Shown: in pieces, positions 1-12,400 of the stretch
How positions within the stretch are numbered: the first letter of the stretch is position 1
Layout: every line of letters starts with the position of its first letter
Source of the DNA: Andrena cerasifolii
Taxonomy: Eukaryota; Arthropoda; Insecta; Hymenoptera; Andrenidae
NCBI RefSeq assembly: GCF_050908995.1
Contig: NC_135125.1
Coordinates: forward strand, 11,681,011-11,745,010
Length of the DNA: 64,000 bases
Direction of reading: 5' to 3'
Position numbers and translations under genes: made by a program
The notes under the pieces: model-generated
Databases searched by the model: none
What the model was told of the DNA's origin: nothing
Seen by the model: only the letters and a program-made list of their open reading frames with translations

Positions 1-307
1 AGAATATTCTCCTCGTGGCCGGGAATCGTGGAATGAATTTATAATCGTCGGCTCAACGGGCATCTCTTCCTTCCATTAAATTTTAATCCACGAGTGGTTC
101 AGCAGCGCGACTTTGTTAAAGCTTGCGAGCACTATCACGAAGACGAACGGTACTCCCGGGATGTGCCCGATTAATTTATTAATAACGGGCAGAGAGCACG
201 ACGGGGTGAAGATCGCTGCTCGAGGAAAGAGGAAGCTTCTCCAAGGAATTAAAGCCGATCTGTTATCCCGCGCGCGGTTCGTGGGTGCAACGAGAGACGC
301 GTCTTAC
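1..307. other. Arrestin intron, left edge
   Basis: This is the stretch beyond the exon 7 donor. I see no further arrestin exon, transposon or repeat in it; the next coding exon lies outside the window. Confidence 0.6.
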
Positions 308-471
308 CTTGATCCTTCTGACGGATTTACTGCTGTTGTTATTGACGTTCACGTGGACCGTGATTGAATCTCCGTGGGCGTAGATCGCGCGATCCAGCCT
401 CGCTTCCAAACCGACGCGACCGTCGCTCAATAGGAATGGCTTCTCCACCGCGGCTTGCGGCCCCGAGTTGC
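308..471 (-). CDS. Arrestin coding exon 7 (start of the C-lobe)
   Basis: The acceptor is gtctgattacag| and the donor AAG|gtaaga, 164 nt. A split Gly codon joins exon 6. The exon codes NSGPQAAVEKPFLLSDGRVG, then LEARLDRAIYAHGDSITVHVNVNNNSSKSVRRIK. The last part is the classic arrestin C-lobe opening (LxxxLDxxxYxHGxxIxVxVxxxNNSxKxVxxIK). It ends in phase 0; the next exon must lie left of position 1. Confidence 0.94.
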
Positions 472-3400
472 CTGTAATCAGACATCACCCCCCTCTCGTT
501 ATCTCTCCTACATCCCACATTGCGAGGGTCAAAAAAAAAAAAGAAAGAGGAAGCTCACCCTCGCCGTCAGTGATCTCGTTCTCCGCGAACGTGACTCTTC
601 CTCTGGAAATCTGGCTCCTCGTGTCGGCTGATGGATTCGCAGTCACTGGCACGCTGTACACGGTAGTCGCTGGCAGGGGCGGCTTTGTGGTGCGTTGCAT
701 CACTCGGATGCCCATTCTGACGGTTGTTTTCTGGTGCAGCTTCTCCTCCGCCCGTTCAGCTGAATTTTCATCGCGTCCAAATAGTCGGGCACCGTTCATA
801 TTTACGAAACACCCTCGCGAGAAACGCGATCCAATCTACCGAGACACGCTGCCGGGAATATCGAAGCGAGAAGTGGAAACGGAATGTTACGAGTCAGACA
901 GCGGAGTAAAGTATGCAATCAATGGCTGCCGCCTTGCTCGCCGGGTTCTTTAAGCCAGTCTCGGAAATCGACGCGGAAATACACACGGCAAACAGTGGAA
1001 ATCCATCAGCGGATCCGTATCGTCGATTCTTCCCGTTTTTCGCCCTCGCTCCTTTTTTTCCGCGCGATCGCTTCTCCCACGTTCAAGTTCTATCGGATTG
1101 ATTCTTTCTCGGTACAGCGATTCGACCTGGGGGGTTTTACTCACCGACGTAAGCTCTGATATCGTAGCTGGTGCCTATCGGTGCCCCGTTGTACTCCTTC
1201 GCGGGCACCAGCTGCACCGACGGCGGTGCCACCGGGGTGATCTCCATCGTGAATGCGTGCGCGTTGGGACCGAGCCTCTTTATCAGTTCTTCCTGCGAGA
1301 CGGAATATCGAAACACTCAGCTGCGCCAGATTACCAATTAACGGTCGCGTCTCGTTAATGGCACCGAGCAGAGATCGAACGAGGAGGGGATTATAGTTTC
1401 TCGGATTTAGCTTCCGTGGGAAGAATAAATGCATAGAACTAGTGGCTCGACTCTCTAACAGCTCAACGCTACATTTTAACAGCTGTTGGCTTTGGGGGCG
1501 GGAAATCTTGCGCGAAAGAAATTGAAGGATGTCTAAACACTAAGAGTTGAGACAACTTTCAAAACAATTCAGTTTCTTTTCATGCAGCAAATTAGCAACA
1601 ATTCATATGTAAGTTGATATATTGAATTAATTTCAGAATTGTCTGAATTCTTTCAAGTTAAAATATTTCATGATATTTCGAACTTAGTTATTGATAAGTA
1701 TTTTTAAATAAAAAAAATACGATTCACGGTACTAGATGCAATCCTTAAAAGGAAAAAAGATTTTTTGAGAAATGTGTTATAACTTTTGAGTAAAAAATTT
1801 CCAAAGACCACCCTTTTTTCGGCCTCCTGACTGAGCATGACCCCTTAATACGGACGTCGGTACCACAAAATATTCGACCACTTAAAAGCCTCGAATTTTG
1901 TATTCCAAGTCCTAACCTCGTGACCATTTTACTCGACCCATGGCGGATTTTTCCTGGTTATTTCTGTTTAGCAGAGAGCCTCTGGGTAGTCTCCTCTGAC
2001 AAAGGGAGGAGCTGAAAGGGGCTTCGATTCGAGCGTTCCCTTTGTTTTTCCACTTTCCTTTCGATTACTCCGCGAACCGCTCGTTCCTCGAGGAAGCATC
2101 CCCGTGTCTTACTTTAATCGGTCCGCCGAACGATCCACCGGGACGAAGAAGCTTCCATACGGCGACTGGCGGAGAGTATTACTTTACACGTTAGCAGGTG
2201 CAACGGGCGTTATGAATAATTCCCTGCGTGTCACGCGTCGCGTCTGCACGGGGAAATGCTTGTCCGGGCTTATCGCGGGCGAGCGCGAAGCATTGTTGTA
2301 CTTTCGCATTGTTGTACTCGTGTCCGTCCCTGCACCGCGCGGAATCGTAACGTGGCGGAAAAAAGCTTCGATACACGCTCCCTTGCGCGAGAACCTCTAT
2401 TCATCTTCGCTTCGTACTTTCGCGTCGACGTCTTTCTGCTCGGCGTTCGTTTCTGTGGAACGTCGAACCGTGAACGAACTTCTCTGATCAATCGATTCGG
2501 CTAAGGGAACCGAAGTATTAATCAGTTCTTAATAGAGACGGATAGCCTTCTCGAATTCTCGCGGTGCCCTTCTTTATACTCTCCTTGGTCAACTGCCACT
2601 GTTCTCCGTTTTCCACCGCATCAGATTTCCTTCCGGCCTCTGTTTCGCTTTTATTCATCCACAAAGCACCTCGCGTCGGCTTCCTCCTTCTCCCGCTCGG
2701 CCTTAAAGCGGCTTCGCCGTATGCATGATTGATGAGCCACCTAACACCTTTCAGCTCTATCGCGCAGCCCCCTTTGAAATGCACTAGCCGTGGAATCGTA
2801 ACATTTGTAGCCCACCGTGAAACGACGTTATCCTGCTGTTCGAGTGCACCTGTCGCGCTTTATCCGCCCGGAGTAATCTTCCCGCAATAATATCGTTCTT
2901 CGTCGTGAGAGAACTTCGTTGAGGATTTCCACCGTCTCGCGCTTTCGACGAGAAAGGCAGAGACACGAGTGTTACACCTAAGTCGCAAGAGTTACGCGAT
3001 ACCTGGCCGCGAGATAAACTCTTTTCGCCAGTTCTTTATCATCATCCCCCCGCGAATGAAGATAACTTCCTCTGTGTCTGTGACTTTCATCCAGCCTTCT
3101 GTTCGCCCCGCGATGAATCAAATTATCCGCGATAGGGAATAGTGTCAGGAATCTTACGGCCATCGGTATTCCCCGCTAGAGGTAATTAATTATCGCCCTT
3201 GAACAGTATGAACTCGTTACTCGTCCCGCGGAGCGAACGTAATTTTCCGCCCCGCGAGATTTTCGAGCTTCGCTGCTCATCGATCCCAAAGTCACCGCTC
3301 CGCCACTTCCATGTTCTGGTATAGAACTGTTGTAAACCAGCCCCCGAAATTGCCTGCCTTTTATGCTCGACGATTAAAAATCAAACGACCGAGCTCGAAA

Positions 3401-6400
3401 CGCCTCCGCGTTCATCCGCTCGGTTATTTCTCGAGAACGGGATCATCGATGCACGAACCTTGGCTTTACGCGGGATCTAGAGTTCGTGGATTATTATCGA
3501 TCCAGGGGATGAACGTGCGCTTCGCCGCGGGCCACTCGAAGTCCTCTGGTTTTTAGTCGACTTTCGAGAGCCGATCCGGAGAGCTCGCTGGGCGGGAGCA
3601 AATGATGACGGATGACTGACCATGAAAGGGTGTCTAGTCATAATGACTTTCCATTTGTGCCCGTCCACCCTTCCTAGGAATCGGCTGCCTTGTTATTGAC
3701 GACTTCGCTGGCGGGAGGAAGCCTTCGTCATTCGAGGTAATAATCGAGCCCGAAATGCTTTCTGTTTTGCGAGAAAATCCCGACTACTCCGCGCGATTAA
3801 CCCCGTAATTGATGTCTTCCTCGCGCGAGGAGGAAATTAAGTAATTTCGTAATTTTGTAATTTTCGTTTCATGCCCGGGCGGTGGACAGCGATCTTTCTA
3901 CCGCGCGCATTACGAGTACCTTCGTTGGGAAATTAATTAAATTAGCTAATTGATCCTCGCTGTACGGTGCGCTCATGCACGGCAATGCCCACCGGCGAAA
4001 ATACGCTCGCGAATGGCAAACCGTGTCGGCGTTCCTTCGCGCTCCAAGCACGATTACCATTCATTTACATGGAGAGCCCCTGTTGCAATTGCATTTCGTT
4101 TCACGGCGTTCAGCCTCGATGTCCGGGAAAATTCAAATCGTTCCGCATTTTCCCGTGATCAATCGCGGTGGTCCCCGCGTAACAGCAGTTCCTCGTGCAC
4201 GGCTCGGTGACTCGCCGAGTATCGTTCGACAATGGCGGAAACAAATCATCCCTTAATCGTTATCGAGCAAGCAGAGGAATCTCCTTCTCCTCTCTCATTG
4301 AGAAAGCGCGGGTAATTAAGAGTGCTCCAACGACGAAGTAATTTCCATGCAAGTGAATATATCCAGGCCTTGAGACTTTCATAACCATCCCTCTTTCCTC
4401 CTCCCTTTTTACACGGCTTCGATCGAGAGGCGGATCGGGAACGGGGGACGATCCTCCCTCGACGTAATTGAAATTTTACTCGAGCTCTTATTATGACAAT
4501 TTACTTTTGCCTGCCTTGCTCGAGGGATCGATGAGAAATATTTCCCTCCCGATGACAATTGGAGAGTCCTAGTAGAAAACGCAGCGAGGACCAAAAATCA
4601 AATTCTATACTGTTACCGTTTGCGATAAAAATTTTGTTGTTTTTAATTTTGGCACTTACCTTTACCTACAGTGTTTTCCACAAGGAGTCTTCAATTACCT
4701 ACGACGCTCTTCTTTATTTCAACAGTGCCAGCCGCGGCACGACACAAGTTATCCAATAAGGTCTCGGAAGAATTTCCCCCTCGGAAGATTCTGCCCGCTC
4801 CGATTTCATCCTTTGTTTTTTGCGCCCTCAAAGGATTCGCTGCTCGACGACTGGGTTAGGATCGTTCTTATTTTCGGTTACGCCTATCGTCAAAGGCTGC
4901 CCCTTAATGGAAAGGATCTGGCGCGCGTTCGCTATTCGGTTCTCGAGGATAACACGAATAAAGGAGAGACATGAATCAACCTTTTCAAAGCTCCAGTCTC
5001 GCTTTTATTATGCAGGACCGCTCCGAACCGACCAGAAATCACACCACGATCGCCGAGGGGTGTTTCGCCGGGAATTTGCATTCATTCGATGGAAAGCCAG
5101 TCGCTTAGAACAGAATCGATCGGGCACAATGGCAGCCGTCGTTAACGGGAACTCGCGGCGACTCTGATTTCGTAGCGAGGCGGCTTTACAGCGGTTTCAG
5201 GAAAACATGATCCACGCCGAGAGCGTGAAAAGTATCGGAGGAAGTTTCGGGCTCGGAGGTCGAAATGCATCGGTGCTTCTCGCGATACTACCGAGTTTCA
5301 CGAGTATCAGAATCGACGACGTTTTCCTCGACGTTCCTGTTTCCTCGCACGACTCGATCTTAACCTGATTCCTAAGCCCCGCGCGAGGCATTCGAATGGC
5401 TGGGGCTTCTCGTGTTCGGTGTCACGTAAATTCTCGGGACTCGCAAAGTGTCCCCTTAACCATGAAAGGCTGCTTCCTTTAGAGGATTACGGATCCGGGG
5501 CTCCATTAAACTTTCGCTACGAGAATGGAGAAAAACTCCTGCGCGCCGTACGTTCCGGCGTGCGTAAAATTCAATGCTAACCTTATCGAATTAGCTTCCC
5601 GAGGCGCCTCGGGCTAGACTGTAGATTCATTATTCTAATCACGCGCGAAATACGAAAGGAAAGAGCGCACTTGGTGGAGGGTTCTTTGGGGAGAGAGCTC
5701 GGCCATTCGCGGGAGCATACTTGCATCGCAGCAACTTTTCCTCGTTTACATTCCTACTTCGGGATCATTTCATTCGTTCCCCGAGGACCCGCAGCGGATG
5801 CTTGGTTTGCGCGGTGGCGCATGCTTCTTCTAATTGTACATTCCACGTCGATTCCTTGCTTATTATCACTTTACAGTGCTCCTCGAGTTAGGACTGTCGG
5901 GGATCGTTTAGCTTAACTAGCTTACAAGACTCTTCACAGCTGCTCGCTTATTCTACTCGAGTCTCTAGCTGAAATCTTTCTACCGAGTGGCTTGGAAGTG
6001 CTGCATCGGGACACCTCGCGACGAGAGCGAGTCAGAGGCCACGGACGACTCCACATGGACGTTGCAGGCCAGGGTCAGCCCCTGCGGAGGATCGAACGTG
6101 CCTGCGTCACGCTGCGCATCACGCATTATCCGAACCGTACTCGGTCAGCCGTCCCTCAGGGGCATCGATTGATATTAAAAAAAAAAAACGGGGAAATTTA
6201 GCCCGTCAGCGTTGTATCGATGGGAAGAACGATGAAGCGACACGACGAGATGATACATCTCGGTGGTATTGCTTTTCCACGGTTCACCTCGCGAGAGATC
6301 ACGTTTCCCTTGCGGATGGATCCTCTCCCCCATCGGCGGAATTGCTTATCCACCACTGGATATCGGATACCTGCGACGAATAGACGGATCCGCATGAACG

Positions 6401-9400
6401 CGCACTTGTCCTCCTACACTCGCGGCTGGTGGAAAGTGTCTCGTCGCGGAGATAAAGGCGGAACGGATGAAAGCGTGTCGCTGGCAACCCGACCAAAAGG
6501 AGTACCGTATTCTTGGACAGCTCGCAATAAGAGCCGCCCGCGGCGGTGGGAAAGTGTCTCGAGTGCGGAAGAGACCTGTTCCTTACGCGAAACCCATTTT
6601 CCGAGAGGCAGACTTTATCGAGCGAACCGCTTTGGGAGATTCCGCGCACGGCGGAGCGGGGCACGGGACAGTGGAGTAATACAACCGAATCGAAACGCGC
6701 GGGATGCTGCGAACCGAGCCCCGGATGTCTCGGGATATTTCGTGCCTGTTTCATGCAGGGGAATCGTACCGCAAATTGCCTGGTCGCGTACCCTGTGCTC
6801 GAACCTCGTTCGGGGATAGAAGGAACAGTGAAAATTCAGCGCGAGGGACACGCGATGTCTCGAGCATCAGCCACAGGGGTTACCTTCTCGCGTCGCTGGG
6901 GACACATTTCGAGTACCGCGATCCCGCGCACACCCGAATAGCTCGTCCTTCGATTGCCCCGACCTTCTTATCGTTCATGGTTAATTCATGGGCCGAGTGG
7001 ACGTATCGGGCGCGGGTGTAGCCGCGGCGGAATATCCAGGAAAGGGTGGAGGCCGATAAATAATTTGCGCGACGTGCCGAGCGACCTGGCCCGCAGGTCA
7101 GGGTCAATGTCAAGGCTGCTCCGCACCCTGTCGCGGGACCCGCGGGGTCGATCTCGCTCCTCCGAGATACCGTTCGACGCGCGTAAAACGTGTTTCGCAC
7201 AGCAGTCGCGTGGAAATTCATTGGGGAGCCCAATCCTCACGGGCGTATCGCCTCGGCTTTACAATCCTTGTCGCGGCAGGGACGTTTCGCGTCACGTTCC
7301 GGCACATAACCAGCTGAAATTCCTCGTGACCTTCGGAGTGACTGATCTTTCCATCAGCCTGGAACATCCAAGGATTCCGGGGCCACGGATCAGCGAATTT
7401 ACAGAGAACGAGCGCGAGCATACTCGAATCACGAGCTTTATGTAACTTGCGCCCTACTCCTTGCGCCCTTCTGTCGTTGCGTAACGTTCGTTTCCGTTAC
7501 ATTCTGGACAAATGATATCAGTCGCGACTTGCTGCTACTTGTTGCGACTTATTGCGCCGCCCCGTGTATTCAATTACGCTCAGCCCCCTTCCCGGCTCGA
7601 TTGAATTTCTCTCGTCTCAGCGCGGGGACGGATTATCTTTTTCTTTCCTCCGCCAACGTGACGTGGGCGTAGGAGAGTTTACGACACGGTTTGCCCTCGG
7701 AGACTCATTCCTTTTTCCTGCTGCTTATTTACGTTCGACGCTGACTCGGGGCGAACCAGGTACATCCTTCTCATCGTCGTTTCCGATAGCGTTCCGCCCT
7801 CCTCTCGCTCTTCTTTTGCGTTCCGTTACCAGAGCAAGGTTTAAGAAAAGTGCTTTGCAAGGCTCCTCGGACTTCCATCCATTTCAATTACCCTCGTATC
7901 CATTTTTTTTTTATCGCAGTTCCGCGCTGCCTAGCGTTTATTAAATCCTCGTCGCGCTGCGTCGCATTCGCAGCCGTGCGATGAAACCTACCCGCACTGG
8001 ATTTTCGGCGCAATTAACCGGCCAGCGTGCAACGGCGCTTGTTTACGTTCCACGGGCCCCACCCACTTAATAAGCATACGTAGGGCCGCCGGAATTCACG
8101 GCTTATCCAGCGTTTATTCAATCCTCCCGCACGCGCGCGCATTAACACGATGGCTAATTAAACCGGCGAGCGGCCAGGCGCGCGATTGTTCGTGGCTACG
8201 CGGCAACGATAGCGTTCTAATCTTCTTCCCCTCTTATTGTTGCGGCAGACGTTACGCGGGGCAAGAAAATACACCGGTAATAAAGTTTCTGAGTCTGCAA
8301 TTACCGCGGAACCAGGTCGAGGTTGCGTTTTACGAGAAGTTTACGCGTCGTTTTATTTAAAGCCGATCACGGCGATCGAACTCTCGTATAATCTGAACAT
8401 GCGTCAGCTGATCTGGAGGAAAGCAGGCGAGTGAGAACTACAGCTCATCTCGCGTCTTAGGGTACGTTTATGTTGGAGCTGCGATAGAAACTATAAGAAC
8501 GGCGATCAGACGGCAATAAAAGCTGCTCGAAAATATCTTTTTTTCGGAGTGCGTTTACAGTGGCGCTGCGATAATAGAACAGTTTCAGTGGTTTAAGCTT
8601 TCGCAAAGATGAAACATTTAAATATGATTGATTCTGAAGAAGAATTAGTATTATCTTCAAGTTCCATAAAATGGCAGGGAAAAAGTCTATGCAGTGAACG
8701 TAAACATTGCGTTGTATTTAATTTAACAGCTATTTCATCTCATAACTTATCTAAATCAAATTTGTTATGGTGAAAATCTGTTATGTAATAACGATGAAAA
8801 CGGCGGTAACGACGAAGAAACGGTGGCTTGATATGTACTTAATGGGCTTGTCCCGTGTAATAAATAATAATAATAATAATATTCGGTTCCTGACGTTTGT
8901 ATTGTTCCATTATAAAAGTATAAAATATATATCTACGTTTCGCTCTCACCACCGCTCTAAACGTTTATCGCAGCTGTAACATAAACGTACCCTTAGAAAG
9001 TCCACGTAGCTGTTACTTCGACTGTCAGTGTTCTCGATTAAAAAGTTGGCCGAGGAACCGGGAGCACAGCTTCCGGGATGCTTGAAATCGACCCTGTAAG
9101 AGGAGACGAGACTTTCCTGCCCCGTGTCCTATATCCTTCGTTCGCAGCCACACTTGCACGGGACGACCGACGAAATGGCGAATGCGACCTCTCGATTTCC
9201 AGTTCGAGTTCGTTGCTCTCGAATGTTTGCCAGCTATTCAGAGATCTATTTGCCGTGGCTGTGAGAGCCAGGGACGCGTCACACACAGGGTGTTTGTGAA
9301 AGATCGCTCTGATCTTTGAGGGGAGCGTCTGCCAAGCCAAGAATGTTTACTTTTTCAGTGAAGGCTAAAAGAGAGAATTCGCGATGTGTATCCGAATTGT

Positions 9401-12400
9401 GTCGCTAGAATATAGAGAGCCAGTAGGACTCCCGTTACCCAAAGTTCAAAGCTGACCTTTCGGACACACCCCGTGGACTGCAGGATAAAGAGGAAAAGCG
9501 CAGGGGGTTGTTCACGAACGGTTCGGTGCACATTGTTCGGTTACGTTGCGCGTGTCAGCTACAAGGCTCCCGGCCTACATAATCTGCAGCCTGTGTTCCA
9601 TAAGCTTAACGGTTCATTTCCGAGCGGATCAACGATCTATCAGATCCCTTAACGCCTTGTTCGTTTAAACCTTCCACGGCTATCTGACCGGCGCGCCATG
9701 TCGAGCGCGTTATTGCTCCCGTATGGAAATTGATACGCGATCCGCTGATTCAGATCGCCCCGATACCGCGTCGTTTCCAACAAGCAGGTCCGTCTATTCA
9801 GTTCTCGAACCAATTGACCATCGTTCCGTCCAGTTTGATCTAGTTGGACGACATCCATCCTCTCTGCGCTATTCGAGCTGTTTATTCGCGACGATCCCCT
9901 CCGTTATCTTCGTCGGCGAATATTCCTGGGCCATACTTCCGAGGTTCCTCCTTCCGTAACGTCGCTGTATTCGTGGCACGAGGCAACGACGCGAGCAACT
10001 TCTATATTTTTAGCAGCTGCGCTGCCCGTCACGGCTTTCCAGGCGAGCCGTTTCCCTCCTCCGTGCTCGATGGCGCGAGACAATGCTTCGCACCTACGCG
10101 AACGTTATCTCGACCGGCTGGAAAGATGCTGGGCTCGTTAACGTTGCCCTCCACCCTTCGCCCGTCTTTTCTTTGTTCCCTGCGAGAATTCGACCACCGA
10201 ACCTGGCCCCGACAGGTCGAAGGGACGCGGCTACCAGGCTGATAACACGCGATTAACACTGGCTGCGCTTCGACACCCGCAAAATACAGAAAGTTCCTCG
10301 ATTGGCACTCGGTGCTGCGTACGTCAGTTTCTATCTTACCAGAGAGATGAAATTGATTGCTAAACCGAGTGGCTTATTCCATTAATTGATTAGGAACTTA
10401 CGCTTCCACGTCGTTACGCCGAGTAATGCGGGGCGCACCAAGTACAGCTAAAATTAATCGACTGGGAAATCCTCGAGCCAGCGTGATCCACGAACGCTTT
10501 CACAGTTCCCCCGTGGTTATTACTTCTGGGATTCCAAGGTCCATCGCGCGGCTCTCCCTTCTCTAAACCCCACCTGCGGGTATTCCCCTTTTTCGTCGCT
10601 CGCGATAAACGCTTAATTGGCCGTGAAACGCGAGCGAAACACGCTTTCGTTATTTGCAGAACAATGGCGAGGAGAGGAATAGCTTTGATGGAGAAATTCC
10701 GCGCTCGTCGGCGTGCCGGTTGCTTGACCAAACAATCTAGTATCGTTGCGAAAATTAACCAACCAGGAGGAGGAAGGGGAGAGAGAAGATAGGAGCACGG
10801 ATGCTGGTTCAAATTTTCCAGGATTTTCCAGAATTCAACGGCGCGTTATGAAAACGGTTGCGGCCGTTATTGGGGAGGAACGCGGTCCCACTCGCCCCCC
10901 CCCCCGACTCTTTATTAAATTTTCATCGATCGCGAGCCCGCCGCGGCGCGCATCACGTCGCCCAACAAGATCTCCCGTATTTACGAGCAGCGCGCTCGAT
11001 CCCAGCCAGAAACGCGCGAGCGTGAAGCGCGCCCGAGCTTTTCGCCGGATGCGAAGCGGAGAAGCTGGTTGGGGTTCGGCTGGGCTTGGGGGATCTCGCG
11101 GGAGCGGTGTTTAATCGCAGCTACAGACCTGCAGCGGCGTTGTTTCCTGGCGATCAGCCCCTGCGAACGGCGGGTACAACTGCGCCAGACACATAACCGC
11201 CTCGTTGCAGAATGTCAATCCCATTACCTCCTCGTCCTCCCGTCCGTAGCGAAAAGTCAACGTAATTTGGCCGTACACCTGCAACACGCCCATCGCGGGC
11301 TAATTAGCGAACGGGGTGGCGAGTAATCGCGATATCGTTCGTTAGCAGGCGAGACCATTATATTTTTTCGAGCAATTACCTCGCGAATCGATAACGACGC
11401 TTCCCGCGACCACTGATAACGCGGTGGCGAATAGTCCCCGGCGGATGGCGGACGTTCGCGTGATTACACGGGCTCGGGCCTCGTCTTTATGGGTACTTTC
11501 GAGCTGCTAGCTTGCGGCGGGTAACCCGGGGAGTAAGTTTAATTAGACATGACGGAAATACGCCGACGAAATCGAGCTTCGTGTCTCTCGCAAGGGACGA
11601 ACACTCTCGTGACTCGGTTAGCACGCTAATCCCGACGAATTAAACGACTTTGAACGCCTCTCGCGCGGAGATCATCCAGCACGGTTCAGCGACTCTTAAA
11701 ATGAAAGTTCCCGAGTGGCGGTGGCTTCTAATTTGTGGACGGAAGCTTCGATTTGCTCGTAAATGTGGGGAGATGTGAGTGGAAGTAGAAACGGGAGAGC
11801 ACGTTGACCGATGTCCGCGCGAGACTCACCTTTTTATCCTGCAAGTAGTCAGGGTCAACCAATATCACGCCCTGCAGCTGGTCGATCTTCGTGTCGCTGA
11901 CGATGAGATCTCTGCTCGCCAGGTAGAGAGTGAGCTTGTTGTTCTGCGAGGTCTTCTTGTACACCCTAGGGGACAAATAAAATTATATGACTGTTTATCG
12001 ATCGCTGGAAGATCGAAGCGGAAGCAAACAAAGAAAGCTGAAGCCCCCTTGTTGGTTAGCGACTGGTGGTATCGTCAAACAGTTAATCACTCGCTTTGTT
12101 CTCTCGGCGAGCTTTGCGTTCGTTGTTCTCCTAACGTATTTTGCTGTTACTCGATTGCCCGTTTGATATCGAAACGGCGCAGGACACCAGGCGTCGCGTT
12201 ACGTTGTTAATTTTCACCGGGCGGCTTATTCGTTCGCAATTTTCATCTACACCGCCGGCAGTTAATAATTCTATCGGGATTTCACGTTTAAGTGGACACG
12301 GCCACGTTTATCCCGGTATCGCGGGTAGTATATCGATACCGATCAATGGAAACGCGCCGGTGTGCATCGGTACATTCGCAACGAGGGAAATAATTGCGCA

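Larger units (their letters stand above)
1293..11128. other. Long arrestin intron 4 (about 9.8 kb)
   Basis: No exon with splice support was found here on either strand. It holds an AT-rich island at about 1500-1960, a TAATTA-rich stretch at about 3830-3955 (ggaaattaagtaatttcg, attaattaaattagctaatt) that could bind homeodomain proteins, a half copy of a short repeat at 4640-4690, and the PIF/Harbinger-like element at 8460-8992. A run of eleven C lies near 10899. Long open frames such as 6220-6819 look like chance frames in CpG-rich DNA. Confidence 0.6.

Noticed and set aside
6220..6819. 199-codon plus-strand frame
   Set aside because: Arg/Ser-rich, no domain, overlapped by open frames in other readings; typical of CpG-rich stop-poor DNA.
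8180..8220. AIVRGYAAT at 8.18 kb as a PHPT1 segment
   Set aside because: It is 26 kb away inside the arrestin intron, has no splice sites and no flanking similarity; chance.
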